A stretch of DNA of 64,000 nt from Mrakia gelida (lineage: Eukaryota > Basidiomycota > Tremellomycetes > Cystofilobasidiales > Mrakiaceae): contig BRON01000007.1 of the NCBI GenBank assembly GCA_024345305.1, positions 434,001 through 498,000 on the forward strand, given 5' to 3'. Both the position numbers and the translations under genes were made by a program. Below the pieces are notes generated by a model that was given only the letters and a program-made list of their open reading frames with translations, made no database searches and was not told the origin of the DNA. How positions within the stretch are numbered: position 1 is the stretch's first letter; each line of letters opens with the position of its first letter. This document shows positions 11,814 to 25,020 of this stretch, piece by piece.

Positions 11814-14800
11814 ATGAATCCGTCTTCGTCTTCAGCCGCACCCTCCTTCGACTTCTTCTCCCCTCCTCCTCCTCCTGCCTCGGAAACTCACCATGCCAAG
11901 ATGATCAAAAGAGGGACTGCTTGTAAGACTTGCAGGTGAGGGTTGTTCTTTCGGATCCAGAGAGCGAGGGCGGCGGGTGAAGCGAGGGCGAGGAGCAGGA
12001 AACGTTGAGCTCACTCCTCCTTCCTTCTTCGCAGAAAGAGGAAGCTTGTGAGCCCTGCATGAGCTCTCTTGCTCGGTCTTGCTGAGTTCTGACTTCTTCG
12101 CTTGCTTCGCTTTACCCCAGCGATGTACTGGGGAGAGGCCTCGTTGTGCAACATGCACGAAGGTGAGCAGAAGAAAACGCAGAGTCGAGGGAGAGATCCC
12201 GAGCTTCAGCCCACTCTCGTCCTCTCGCCTTACTGACTCCCTCTTCACCCCACCTACCACTCTCACAGAACCGACATGAGTGCTTGTACGAGGAGTCCGT
12301 CACCAAGTCGAAGTCTAAGAGCAGAGTGAAGCAATTAGAAGAGAAGATCGGTGGGTCTTCTCGCTCGATCCCGACTTCCCTCGAGTCGTCGCTGACTTTC
12401 TCGTCCCTCCTTCAGCCTCACTCGAGAGCTTCCTCACTGCAGCTCAACCTTCCTACTCGACTCCTGCCTCTTTCCCACCCTCGGGCCTCAAGCACGACCC
12501 GGACAGCGTCAACGATCCCACTCTCAACCCTTTCCACTCCTCCTGCTCTCCCAGACCTCATCCTCAAGCTTCACCCCGTCACCCACCTTCCACCTCCTTA
12601 AATTCCACGGAGTACAACCTGACAGGCCAGCAGTCCTTCTCTCTCGCTCTCGAGGAGCTGTTTGGAGGTCCATCTGTAGAGGACTCGACGGCGGAAGCGT
12701 GGATGGTCCCATCACTCGACACCTTTCCTCCCTCTCAACCCTACCCTGCCTTATCTCCCGACCCCTTCTACACGTCTCTCACTTCGTCGACTGCACCTCC
12801 AATCTTCGACACCTTCCCACCCACCCTGCACGCCTCATCCTCGCAAGCGCCCGACCCGTCAACTTCGATCCCTCTACCAACGTCCGTTTCAGGAGGCTTC
12901 CCTCTTCCCGCCCAAGGAGACACCACCATCTCTCCAGCCTTGAGAGATCATCTTCTCGCTCTCTTCTTCCAACGGACTCGGAACTTCCGTTTCGCTCTGC
13001 ACATCCCTCGCTTCATCGCGTGAGTCCCGTCGTCCCGTCGCGCGCGTCGTGTTCTTTCTTCGCTGATCTCCCTCTGTTCCTTCCCAGATCCCTCGACGGA
13101 CCCTCAAACCAACAGCCGTCATCTTCTCTTCTCTTCGCCATGTACGCTTGTGCGGCCCGCTTCTCAAACATCGCCGAGGTCCGATCCCTCGACAAGAGCT
13201 TCCTCGAAACAGCGAGAACGCTCCTTCGTCTCGCCTTGCAAGACCCGTCGGCGAACCTTCTTCATGCAAATCAAGCTTCAACATGTCTGGCTGCTCTTCT
13301 TTGTAGGTCTCTCTTTTCATCATCACTCGGGGACGCGGACGAGGACTTGACAGCTGACTTTTGTTCGTCGACCGCGTTTCAGACTCGCGAGGGAACTACC
13401 TCGAGCGAGTGACTTTTTCTCGCCTCTTCTTCCGCGCTGTACTGACCACTCCATCCTTCCATCCTTCTCATAGAGGTTGGCTCCAGATCGGAGCGTCCCT
13501 TCGCCTCATCGGCGCCTGCTCTCTGCACCGAATCTCGTCCTCCTCGATCCGCGACTACTCGGAGGAGACTCACCCGTACCAGCTTCACAGCGGCCCTCAT
13601 ACGCTCAAGAGGACGCCTTTAACACGGCTGGCTCCTCCTCGAGATGGGATTGATCTGGGAGAACGTATCGGCGTATTTTGGAGCTCGTTCAGTGAGTCGT
13701 TCGTCCCCGCGTCGACTTCGACTCCTCGCTTTGTGCTGAGTCCTCCTTCACTCTCGTTTCTCAGTGCTTGATCGAGCTGCATCTTCTGCTGCCGGATGGC
13801 CTTCGGGTCTTTCTGATGCCGAGATTGAGACTCCTTGGCCTCGACCGTGGGACGAGTACGAGAAGGTGAGACTTCGAAACTGTCTGGCTTCCCTTCGCGT
13901 CGTCTCTATCTCACTGACGACTGACCGATGTATCCTTCTTTTGAGCAACAGGATGCTATCAATGGCTCCGACCAGTCTATCTCGGCTCTCTTTTCGCTGG
14001 AATCCGTCGTTCCTGCTGCTCATCCGGACGGAATCGAAGCCACTTTCCTCAAATCCATCAGTCCGTTCCATCATCTTTCTTTGCCCTCTGCTCTCTCTTC
14101 CCCCCCCCTCCGCGACTGACATGCATTCTCTTATCCTCTCATCAAAGCACTCTTCCACCGAGCAGCTCGTATCGGAGACAGCGTCGCCGTCCGAAAGGCG
14201 CGTCGAGCAGCGGACAACGGAACGAATTCCATCCCTCAGCCCTTACTCGACCTCGACCGATCTCTTCGCAAGTTCGTCGACAATCTCCCTCCAAGTGCGA
14301 GTACGATGAAGGTTGTGGGAGGCATCCCTCCTTGGAACTCGTATGTCTGTTCTCCTCTCGGCTCCTCGAACGCGTCGACGAAGTTGGACGCGACTCGCTG
14401 ATCGCTCGGCCTCTTCTTGCCTCCTTCTCTCCAGCACTGTTCCGATTGGTCCGCTGTCCTTCGGTATCGAGCCGACAGTCTTCTCTACCAACACCGTCAT
14501 CTACGCGTCAGTCCAAACCGCGTTCCCGTTTGAGTTTCGTGCTCGACCATTCCACTCACGTTCCTGGTCACCTTTGCTCTCGAACAGAACCTTCATGCTT
14601 CTCTTCGAAGATATGGCTGCGCTCGATTCTTCCTATCGAGCCAGAGCGGTTCAAGCCGCTTGCTCTGGAGTCGGTCTCATCTCTCATATCATGTTCGTCT
14701 CGTCGCTTTCATTCTCGCCCCTTCTTCTCGCATCTCAACTCATGCTCATTCACCTTTTCTTCTCTCTCTTTCCTTTCCACTTTACCGCCCCATCTCTCTC

Positions 14801-15370
14801 CCTCTCAGCGATCTCGATTGTCAGTCCTCGTCTTTTCCTTCTCTCCTGTCCGGCGTCGAAGCTTTCCTCTCAATTCTGACCCCCTCCCCTCCTCGCTCTC
14901 CCTCCACTCTCACCTTCCTTAGTCGGTCATCTTGATATCACGATTCCCATCTTTTGGAGACATTTCGCTCGTCTGCTTCTCGAGGAGGCGAAGAGATTGG
15001 GTGCTCTGGGAGAACTCGAGGGTGAGTTCGTTTCGACTCGTCTCGCCTCGTCGCGTCCTTCTCTCTTCCCCTTCGAAGCTGTCAAACTGACTCCAGCATC
15101 CTCGTCGCTCGCTCTCGATCTTGTTAGAGGCTTCCCTTCGACAGGTCGACGTGGAGGTTCTCGTCCTGTCGATGAAGAGAATGGGAGAGGTCTGGGACGT
15201 CGGGTGAGTCGATCTTGCTTCTCTCCGCTTCGTGTTTTCCTCGCTCTTTCCCCCGCTGACTTCGTGTCTCCTTGTCGTTCGCCAGAGAAACCCAAGCGTC
15301 TTTCATCGAGCAGCTCCAGTCGCTGGATATCTCGAAGGAGTCCGAGGGAGGAGACGGGAACGTCGCGTGA
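11814..15370 (+). CDS. Zn(II)2Cys6 fungal-specific transcription factor
   Basis: This is a nuclear DNA-binding regulator with target genes unknown. After a short N-terminus beginning MNPSSSSAAPS, the binuclear zinc cluster reads CKTCRKRKLRC then TGERPRCATCTKNRHEC, with spacing C-x2-C-x6-C-x6-C-x2-C-x6-C. A basic linker and short coiled coil (SRVKQLEEKI) follow. The middle region carries the fungal-specific transcription factor domain: GASLRLIGACSLHRI, then ERIGVFWSSFMLDRAAS, then GWPSGLSDAEIETPWPRP, the hallmark R..FW...D......G.P..l.d..I..p block. The cluster is split by three introns, one side of which is a 13-nt microexon at 12035-12047. The C-terminus EGGDGNVA stops at TGA 15368-15370. 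About a dozen introns in all. An open frame of 59 codons follows the stop but needs no gene of its own. Confidence 0.9.
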
Positions 15371-15689
15371 GAATCGAGGGAGGAAAGGATGTCTTCGCCA
15401 AGAGTCGTTGCAGCGATTATCTATGCTATTGAATCATTGCTCAGACGAGCGCGCGTACAACCAGACCGTACGAATGTAGTCGGAAGCGCTCTTCTTCGTT
15501 TCCGCGCCGACCTCGAAGAGATAGTAGCCTTTCTCGTGGACGCGTCAAACGAGAAGCAGAGATAGATAAAGCGAGAGCGAGCCAGGGTATCAAAGCGAAT
15601 AAGAAAGGGTATCACAACACAGAGAGAGATAGCAAGCAGCGAGTCAGTCTAGGCAAGGGCTGAAGGAAGTAAAGAAAAAACGAGCTGTT
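15371..15689. other. Convergent 3' intergenic region
   Basis: The zinc-cluster gene (+) and DOP1 (-) end facing each other here. An ATG-started frame of 59 codons (about 15388-15565) on the plus strand directly follows the regulator's stop; I found no splice pair that would join it to the gene, so it is treated as 3' UTR. Confidence 0.5.
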
Positions 15690-18600
15690 CTAATCCGTTC
15701 CCTCGAAGATCTCCCGCTCGAGACCAGCGTCGACTGCATCCCAATCGACGGACGCCGAGGAGTAGAGGCTCTCGTACGAGGTCATGCTCGCTTGAGAGAA
15801 GAAGGGGCCTAGTTCCGAGATGGACTCGATCCGTTTGAGGTGGGAGAGAAGAGGACGACGAAGAGTCGAGGATGGGTCGCCTGAGAGTTGGACGGGAGGT
15901 GGAGGAGCCTTCTTGCCGTCGGCGTGGGCCTGGTAGATACGAGAAGGAGGTGGGAGTCAGTCAAGGAGATTGTTTCGATGAACGAGCAGGAGATGGGAGA
16001 GCTCACCTTCGAGTGATGGGAGGACTCGCTGACGAGCTCCGCGAGCCGATCCATCAACGACTCCGGCTGCCACTCGTCGCTGCTATGAACTGCATCGACG
16101 GTATCGGTGACAAACATCCATTGATGACTGAGATAACGAGTAGCAAAGGTCAGCTCGGGAGAGAGAAGGAAGGGGGAGGTAGAGGAGCTGAGACACGAAC
16201 ATTTGGAAGTCCTCCGATTGAAGAACGAGGAGGAGGTCGAGGAACTTGCAAGCCGCGAGGATGAGCTGAAGGACGTCCGATCCGTCAGGTGGGATCTCCT
16301 CCATCAACTGCTCGAAGACTCGAAGCTGTGAGATCGAAGGATCGTCAGTCGCGTCGTCGAAGAGGAGGGAGAAGAAGAGCTTGAACTCACGAGCTCCGTA
16401 AGAATGATCGGCCAGAGATTCGACAGCTCCCTCGGCGCCATCCTGCATACCAGCACTCGAAGACAGAGAAAGACCTCGCTGTGAACCATAGGAGAGACGA
16501 CCGTCGTCCGAAGGATCTCGACGAGCTTCTCCTGTATGCTGGGGAGAGTGATGAGGAAGTGATTCATTCCCGCCGAGAAAAGAACGAACGAGAGTCGACG
16601 GATGTTGAGCGATCGAAGGAGCATTTCGGACTCTCGGTTGGTGAAGATGTTGGCCGACGGAGGCGAAGCAGCACGGACTGAGGGTGAGGAAGGAAGAAAC
16701 GAGACGCGTTACTCGGGAGACGAAAGGAAGTCGAAGATGAACGCGACTCACTGATCAACTCAGCCATTCTCTCCTTCTCTCCATCCATGATCGCCTTGAT
16801 GAGTGGCCTCCACCTCTCACCGGAGCTGGGAGGACCGTTGAAGAACCTCGAGTCGTTGAAAGAGTCTCCGACGAGACCTCGCCAGGCCTTGATCGTTCCG
16901 GGGATCTTGGTCATGTCGACAAGAACTTGCAGTGCGAGAGGCTCGACGTCGAGAGATCTGTAAGAAAGAGGTAGAAGGAAGTCAGATAGATATCGAAGAA
17001 GAGGTAGAAAGGAAGGCAACTGACCTGACTCGGGACCGAAGAGCAGGCGAAACGATTTGTTGGGAGATGGTGACGCAGATCGAAGCGATTCGGTCGGTGT
17101 CCTGCAAGAACGGTCTGAGCTTGGGGAGGACTCTTCGAACGATGTAGCTGGTGATCTACGGAAAATAATGAATGTCTTGTCAGAGAAGAAAGGCGATTGG
17201 GGAGAGGATGAAGAAGGGAAGAACCGTCGTGTACAAGGTCGGGCTGAAGACCTCGAGTCCGTTCGCTTTCTCGTCCGATGGGGTCGCTACGGGAGTATCA
17301 GCTGTCAAAACAGAACAAGGAGGTTCAGCTTGGTCTGTCGCGGAGGTGAGATGTGAGGGAAGAGACGACTCACGTCGAGAGCTAGCTCCGTTCGCTGCCC
17401 ATCGTCGAGCGAGGGGAGTCGCTTCGAACGATCTCGAGGCAAGAGCAATCGATGTATCGACGAGTTTCGTATAGGTGTCCTGGATTGCAAGAGAAGGTCA
17501 GCTCGAGGTCTCTGAATCGTTAATGGCAGAGGAAGGTAACTGACCTGGAGATCTCGTCGCAGCCGCTTGTCCTCGAGAGCGCTCGTGCTCGCGACCTTCT
17601 CAGCCAGAGCCGTCAGACACCTGCGAGCGATGAAGGAGAGATCTGATCAGCAAGAGGTGATTATGGATTCGCGAGAATCAACTCACCTCAAGGTCGGGAA
17701 GACCTGGTTCTTCGAGATCGTGTTGGTGTTGTTGGCGACGACGTCCTTCGCGAGAGTGATGAAGGTAGCCCAAACCTGGACGGCGATAGGTCCTTCGAGA
17801 CGAGTGAAGTAGATCTCGGTAAAGGAATAGAGAATGGGCTCGGATCTAAGAGGGAGGGCGATGGTCAGATCGACGTTCAGAGCGAAGGAGGGAGGAATGG
17901 CGAACTCACGAAGGTCCTCGGGAAGGCGAGCGTTCCGACTTCGACCAGTTCGAGCACATCATCGAGACGACAGACTGAGCGTTGGGAGCGAGAAGATCAA
18001 GGATCTCAAATGAGCTGGTGCTGCCTTGGGGATTGATCTGGTGGGGAATAAGAGCACGAGTCAGCCTCGAGCAAGGGTCTGAAGCGAGACGAGATGAAAG
18101 CCGACGCGTACCTCGAGCGAAACGTCTCCAGTCGACCAGCACTCTGCCAACGTCTGAACGACATCGATGGGTTGTAGGCGATAGAGATGCTCCAAGACCT
18201 GTTGAGATCGGTTGCTCGACCGCGAGCAGACGAACTGAAGACCTTCCGATGACGAGGACGAAGTCGACGCCGAGAGGCTGTTCGAGACCGTCCAGAGACC
18301 TTGGAGAACTCGAACGGCGTCGGTGAAGCACTTGAGACCCGCTGAACGAGGCTGGAAAGAGTGAGAGAGATAAGGATGTCAGGTCTCTGGCTCGTTCTGA
18401 GGAAGAAGCAGAGCAGAAGGAGGAAACGCACCATCAGACCGTCGCTCGGCTTCGAAACGGGAGCCTCTTCCATGCTGAACACGTTCGAGACGTAGCCCAA
18501 CAACCCTCCACTCTGATCCACCGAGCCCGACCGTTCGATCTCCTGAGTTCGAGCTGGGAAGTGTCCGAGGGCGAGGGTTACGATCCGTTCGAGCGCCGAA

Positions 18601-21600
18601 AGGAACATGATCGCGACCGATTCGGACGACGCGAGTGGGAGATCCTGCTCCGACGAAGGTTGCTTGAGAGCGACGTGGAGTCCGTAGGTGAGGTTTCGGA
18701 GTTGTTGGATGACGCAGTCGCAGAGCGGGAGGAGGAGAGGACGAAGGTGGCCTTGGAATTGAGGGATCGTCATGAGGATGAAGTCGATCCAGTGCTGAAG
18801 GACTGGACGGTTCGTTGTCGAGGAGATTCCGTCCATGAGCGTCTGCATAAGGAGTGGGCTGACGTTGTCGCTGCTTGGTTCCGGTGCTTGACGATCCTCG
18901 TCTCCCTGGGAGTCCGTCGAGGAGGTCGAGAATCGAGAGATGTGTCCGATCCCTCGAGACGTTCGAGCTGCCGAGACTTTCTGACGCGTTGCTGCTGATG
19001 CTGCTGAGGAGACGGTGATGATGGAGTGGAGGACGTGGAGGAGCTGGTTCTGGGTGTCGAGCTTGCCCTCGTGTATGCAGGAGAAGAGTTTGGCGACGAC
19101 GACGGATTCCGCTGACTTGAGTCCGATCGACGAGATGTCTCCTCGTCCGATGATGGCCTGAACGGTTTCGAGCGCGTTAAGTTGAAGGTGATCGTTCCCT
19201 GATCCGAGAGAAGCGGCGAGTTGAGGAGATGGCTCGGATTGGATGAACCTGCGAGGCAGGAGAAGAGGCGATCAGCTGAAGTCCACGACGCGTCTCGATT
19301 CCACCCGAACGAGACTCACCGAAGGAGCGTCTCGAGAAAGACATCCATGCAGTTCGCATCGGTGTGAGTGACGTTGGCTGCGAACAGAGGGATACATCTT
19401 GGTCAGCAGAGAAAGTCGAAGCGAGGGCGAGAAGGGAAGACAGAACGGACCTTTCTCCGCTCGTTGGATGATCCTCTGGCTGAGCTTCGACACCGGGGTG
19501 GATTTGAGTAGGCGATTGAAAGAGTGACCTCCGAATCGACTGACGGCCGCGAGACATTCGAGCATGTAATGAGCTCTGGCGAGATCGAACGGCCGCTCGT
19601 ATCGGTATCCTCTCGACTCTCGAGCGTTGTAAGTCGTCGTGGTCGGTGTGCGAACGATGAGAGGGTCAAGCAGAACGAAGAGGATGGGTTCGAGGACTCT
19701 GAATGATGGAATAGAAAAGGGGTCGACGGTGAGACGAGTAGAGATGTGGAAGGGAACGGGAGGACTGAACTGACCGAAGATGCGATCCCAGGTTCGTTCG
19801 AAGCCAAGTCTCTCCAGCTCGTCGGATCGTGACGTTCGGATCCCGCAGCGAGTCTAGAATTGCGAAGATGGGGTTATCGAGGTACTCTGTCGACGCCTGC
19901 GTCTCCTCTGAGATCGAGAACAGGCAGAGACGCCAACGTCAGAAGGAGGGAGAGATCACGAGGAAGAAGGAAAGAACGAACCAGTATGCCTCCAGAGGAC
20001 TCCGAAAGCGTAGATGGAGTCCAACCGTTCGGGCACTGAGAGAGAGAGAAGATCTCGAGCGAGGATGGAGTCGATATGTTTCGAGGGAGTCGCGAGTTGA
20101 AGAGACCAGAGGAGTTGAACGGCGGGGATGTGGTAGAGGACCGTCGTCGAGGTCATGTAGCGAAGGACCTGGAAGCAAGGGCGTCTCGGGTCAGTGACCA
20201 AGCAGATGGAAGGATGGGTGAATGGGGACGTACTCCGTTCATCAGAAGCGTCATCTTCGGCCGCGTGTCGAGGTCGAGAGGAGGTTGAATCTTCGTCGAA
20301 TCTCCGAGCGAAAGAGCGACTTGGACGATTCCTTCAATGACGGCGAAGCACTTGGCCTGTAGATCAAACGAGGAGTGTCAGTACTCTTTGTCGTCGGTCA
20401 GGAAGGGAAGAAGCTGGGACGAACCTTTAGCAGTAACCCAACGAACCCATCGAACCACCTCTCCGAGTCCCATTCCACCACCACTCCACCTTCTTCGAAC
20501 TTCTCGCCCAGCTTCAACAGTCCTCCCAGAACTCTCAACGCTGCTACGATGCTCGACTCCTGTCCCTTCGACCTCTTCGCGACCTCTGAGCAGATCCGAA
20601 GCGCTCCCTCGACCGATCGTTGAAGGAGAAGAGGGCCGCTGAAAGCTGGGTAGTCGGGCTCGGCTGGACGACTGAGATCAATATCGAGGGAGTAGAAGGC
20701 CGACGCGTGGTGAAGAGCTTGTTCTGGAGAGTCGGCATCCAGAGGAAGAGGGTTGGGATGGTGGGAGGAGGTGAAGAGCGAGGTCGGCATGAGGAGGAGG
20801 ATTTCGAGAGCGAGGGTGAGGGCGGGTTGGAGGGAGGGAGAGCAGGGATTCGTCGATGCAGTAACCTGGAGACAAAGCGAGAAGTATTACATGTCAGCAA
20901 GGTTCGTGAGAGGGGATAAAAAGAGGACGAGGCTTACCTCGAGAAGCTCCAGAAGAGCGGCGAAGACGATGGGGAGGTGGAGGTGCCGGACCTCCTCGTC
21001 CTGGTTCTTGAAGGTCTTCAGAACCCACCGGATAAGAGAGATCGACTGAAAAATGGAGAGTCGACGTCAGTTGCGTGTTCGTCGGGAGGGCGAGGTCGTG
21101 TGCGTCGAGAACTCACGTCGCCTGTCGGATCCTTCGCCTCGAGATCGGTCTTGAGCGATTGGAAAAGCCTCCTCCAAGCCAGATAAGGGTCGATGACTTC
21201 GTAGAGCATGTTTCCAGTCATCAAGATCTACGAGGATCGAAAGAGAGTCAGCTGGCGATCTCGAGAAAGGAAGAGAAGTAAGAGGAAGTCGACTCACGTC
21301 CTCGTCGTCCCCTCGTTCCAGCGACAGCTTCAGAGCCCTGAACGCGTCCTCGACGATCACATCCGTCAGAGGATAACCGATCTCCCACTTGTCCAGTAGC
21401 GAGATGAAGATCTTGTAGGGTCGTTGGGGCTCGGTGGTTTCTCCAGAGGTCGTCGAAGGAGGGTGAAGCATCTCGTCCTGTTTGAACGCGACGAGGTCGA
21501 GATTAGCGACGAAGACGAGGCGATCAGAGTGAAGGAAACGTACTGTGAGAGACTTCCGTAACAGATCGAGTCCGTGGGTTCTCAAGTGAGCGACCTGAGC

Positions 21601-23467
21601 GTCAGGGTTGTCGTCCGAGCCGAGAAGCCAGGTGTAGAGACGTCGACTGAGCGAGAGGTCTCGACGAAGGACGACTGTCGAAGCTGAGCGCATGAGGATG
21701 AGTCGATCGACTTCACGGGTGTGCCTGTGAGAGAGTATTCAATGTCAGAAGTATGTTCGAGAGGCAGAAGAGAAGGAAAGAAGAAACGGACTTCGGTGAT
21801 GCAGCTCCGTCGAGGCGAAGGGAGGTGACGAGGAGATCGAGGATTCCACGTTGGACGAGAAGGTTGTCGTCCTCGAGCGAGCTGGCAAAAGCTCGAATCA
21901 TCAAGCCAATGTCTGGACCAACAATCGGAACGATGTCTGACGGAGGAGAAGAGAAAATATTCAGCAAAAACGGACTCTTCGACGACAAGACGCGTCGATT
22001 GAAGTCGAACGAACCTTCTCCCTCCCCAAGCTTCGGCATCCTCCGCGAGAGGTAGTTGAGAGCCAGAATCCTCGCTGATGGTGTTGAGATGAGGATGAGC
22101 CAGACGTTTTGAAGGAAGAAGGGCGGCGAGACGGTCGAAGAGACGAAGTCGAGGAGGAAGACGACCTGCGAAAACGAAGCGAACACGATGAGTTTGAGCC
22201 GACGAGGTATGAGAAAAGGGAGCAAACGAACCTTGTCAAAAAACTCTCCGGTCTCCTCATCCAGTCCAGGAAGAAGAGCGAGGATCAGAGCCTTCATGAC
22301 GGGTCGAAGAGCGTCCTGAAGAGGAAGGTAGTAGGACTCGTAGATGTTGAGGAGAGTCGGCTGAGGAGTGCGAGATTCGAGGGGATGAATGTCAGACGAG
22401 GGAGGTCGGAATCGGAGAGTGTGGAGAGCGAAGACTGACTTTCACAGAAGTCGCAGCGTACTGAAAGAAAGGGAAGAGACCGGACGACCAGATTTGGAGG
22501 TCGCGTTTAAGTCCCTCCGGCTGAGGTCGAGCGTTGACGGCGAAAGAAGGTCAAAAGCACGTTAGAAGCCATATCAAAGCATTCATCAGAATCGACGACG
22601 AGCTTCTACTGACTCCAATGACTCCCAAGATATGTGTGTAGACGTCGAGAGCTCGCTGGTGAACGCCGCTTGGAAGGGCAGGAGTGAGACACTGAGCGAG
22701 TCGTTTGGCGACGATGAGCTTCTTGGGGATTTCGGTGAAAGTCGGGTACGTTTGGAGAGTCTAAGAGTGATACGAGAGTAACACCAGATTGATCAGCTGA
22801 GTCATATCGTTGGAGCAGATGGGCTGAAAGCGAGGGGCTGAAAGCGAGGAGAGAGTGAGCTCACCTTGAGGAGCTTCGAGAGGAAGGAGATGAAGTCCGC
22901 CCATTCCTTGACGGCATCAAAGGATGCCAGAGACTTGTCGACGAGGAGGTTGAACTTCTTCCATTTGGGATCGGCTGCTAGAAGGCTGGCGAGGGCAGCT
23001 GGAGAAGAAGGGAAGGTGGAGGTACGAAGGGGAAGGGCGAAGTTCAGCTCGAGCTCACCGACCTCCCTTCTTTCCACCACTTCGTCCGCTCTACAGCTTT
23101 TCCCTTCGACGTCCTATTTGCCAACCCTGGATCAATAAGACTGACCTTTCTCGCTTCCTCGACTCTTCCAACCCACAGCTCCAGCTCCCTTCCCAGCCCA
23201 ACCAGCTCCTCCTCCTCCGCTTCCTCCAGCGAACCCTCCTCCGCCATCAGCAGGTCCTTCCGGCTCCCTCTCAGCTTCGACCTCGCTGATCTTGGGACTC
23301 GTGGATCGAGCGGGAGCTACTAGAAGTTGCTCTCGGAGTTTGGAGGGACCTCCTAGGGATTTGAGGCTGGTTCGTGAAGGGGAGTGATGGAGGGAAGCGC
23401 TGGAGGAGGAAGGAGGTCCGACGGGGGACGAGGATCGTGAAGGAAGGGACGCTTTCGAAGGGGACAT
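15690..23467 (-). CDS. DOP1: DOP1 (Dopey) family trafficking protein
   Basis: Dop1 is a large cytosolic protein that associates with endosomal/trans-Golgi membranes, with partners Mon2 and the flippase Neo1 in yeast. The conserved Dopey N-terminus is clear across the first introns: DPKWKKFNLLVDKSLASFDA, then VKEWADFISFLSKLLK. Downstream exons give helical-repeat-like segments such as LPLCDCVIQQLRNLTYGLHV and FLSALERIVTLALGHFPART. The protein ends GLEREIFEGTD with TAG at 15690-15692, after SYESLYSSASVDWDAVDAG. Frame analysis shows the first exon uses the reading frame starting MSPSKASLPSRSSSPVG, whose phase-1 donor joins to AALASLLAADPKW. ATGs farther upstream in that frame (to about 23818) remain possible. 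More than twenty-five introns of about 70-100 nt interrupt it. The start is the least certain part. Confidence 0.88.
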
Positions 23468-25020
23468 CCAAGATCCCAAGGTGGTAGAGTGAGAGAGAGG
23501 CCGTCTGAGAGAAGAGTGGCGTTGTGTGGTGTTAGAAAAGAGCCGGAGGGAGGGGTCGGAGCGGTTGAGGGAAGGGGAGACGTCGAGCTCGTTTCGTCGA
23601 CGGTTGAGCTCGTCGTTCTCGCAGCGAAGGAAGAAGGAGGCCTCGGACCCAGTTTTCAAGAGTCTCCTTCCCATTTTGAGGTCCGAAGAGAGACCTCCCG
23701 AGGCCCTGGGACGTAGAAGCTGGTCTCCGTGGCGAAAAAACAGGGGAGAGACCCGAGAGCGTCGACGTCGGCCAACCGCGTCGTGTTCCTCAGCCCTCTG
23801 AGATCCATTGAAGCACAAGATCTAGACCTTACAGAGTAGAGAGGCCTGAACCTAAGTACTTTGGCAGCGAGCTTGGTCATCCGAGGATAGAAAGGCTGCT
23901 CAAAGAGGCCGAAAGCATCCTGGCGACGCGTCGAACAAAGAAGAGGACGGACTCTTGCCATGAGCCCACGGCGAAAGTCAGCTTCTCTGCGCCCGAAGCA
24001 GAAAATTTACAAGGAGAATCGCGAATTGGGACGATGTGGCTGTTGAGTTGACTTGACCTAGATCTGGGCGGCGAGAGGGAACGAGGCGAGGGTCGGATCT
24101 CGTTCAGCAGCTTTCCTGCGGGCAAAACACTCCTGGGAGGTCGAATCAGGTAGGTGCTCCTCCTTCAAGTGTATATGCTATATCTTCCCGATGGATAGAG
24201 AAGTCTCCGACTTGGACGACCAGAGCGAGGGACGGAGAGCACGACGGCGGGGCGAGTCAGGCGAGATCGCGCGCTTCGGCGGTTCCTTCACGATTATTTT
24301 CCGACGACAAAACTTCGAACCCTCGATGTCTGGTCGGAACACTCTCGGCCTTAGAGCAATATCAAGGAGAAGAAGTGAGAGATGGGCAGAAGGAGGATGG
24401 GAGGAGAGGACCCCCAGCCTGCTGTGCAAACTTGAAAAATGAATACGTCCCCTCCTCCTGCCCTCTTGCTTCTTTCCCTCCGTCTAAGTTCTTTCTTACC
24501 AGCCAACCCCTCAAACTCAAGGTTAATCCACGCTCCATCCATACTCCATCCATCCACCTACCACGACCAGCTCGAATCACCCCAAACGGAGCAGAAGCGG
24601 ACGAGCTAGAGAGGAAGGAAGAAGAGCAAAGGAGTGCAGAGGTCGTCGACGGAAGGGAGGGAAACGGTTGGGACGACCTCGTAGGATAGGTTGCACGGAC
24701 GAGCTCGAGGAGAAGAGGATGTAGAAGAGGGGAGGAGGGTATCGTCAACCCTGGAGAAACCATGCTCAAAAATCCATCCCTCACATCCTCTATCGACTTC
24801 AACAAACCTCACCAAAGGAACCCTCCCTCTTCCTCCCTCCTCGACTTCACCTCCTCCTTCCTCCCTCCCTCCCTCCTCCCACCACTCTACATCGATACTT
24901 CTGGACCTTCCCTGGCTCGCACACATCCTCTCTCCCTCGGACTGCTCGAAAAACAGGACGAAATGCTGACCGTAGCGTCTCTTCCTCCCTTCCTCTTCGC
25001 CGCACCTTTCTCTCAAACAG
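23468..25020. other. Divergent promoter region between DOP1 and RPL17
   Basis: The 5' ends of DOP1 (-) and the L17 gene (+) point away from each other across 1.55 kb. The left part is open in the DOP1 frame and may include a longer DOP1 N-terminus or its leader. The right part (about 24440-25020) is strongly pyrimidine-rich, as is usual upstream of ribosomal protein genes, and ends in an acceptor-like CAAACAG just before the L17 ATG, so an untranslated leader exon is possible. No additional gene is supported. Confidence 0.5.

Noticed and set aside
15388..15565. 59-codon frame just after the zinc-cluster gene
   Set aside because: The preceding TGA cannot be bypassed by a plausible intron (only about 25-30 nt available); treated as 3' UTR.
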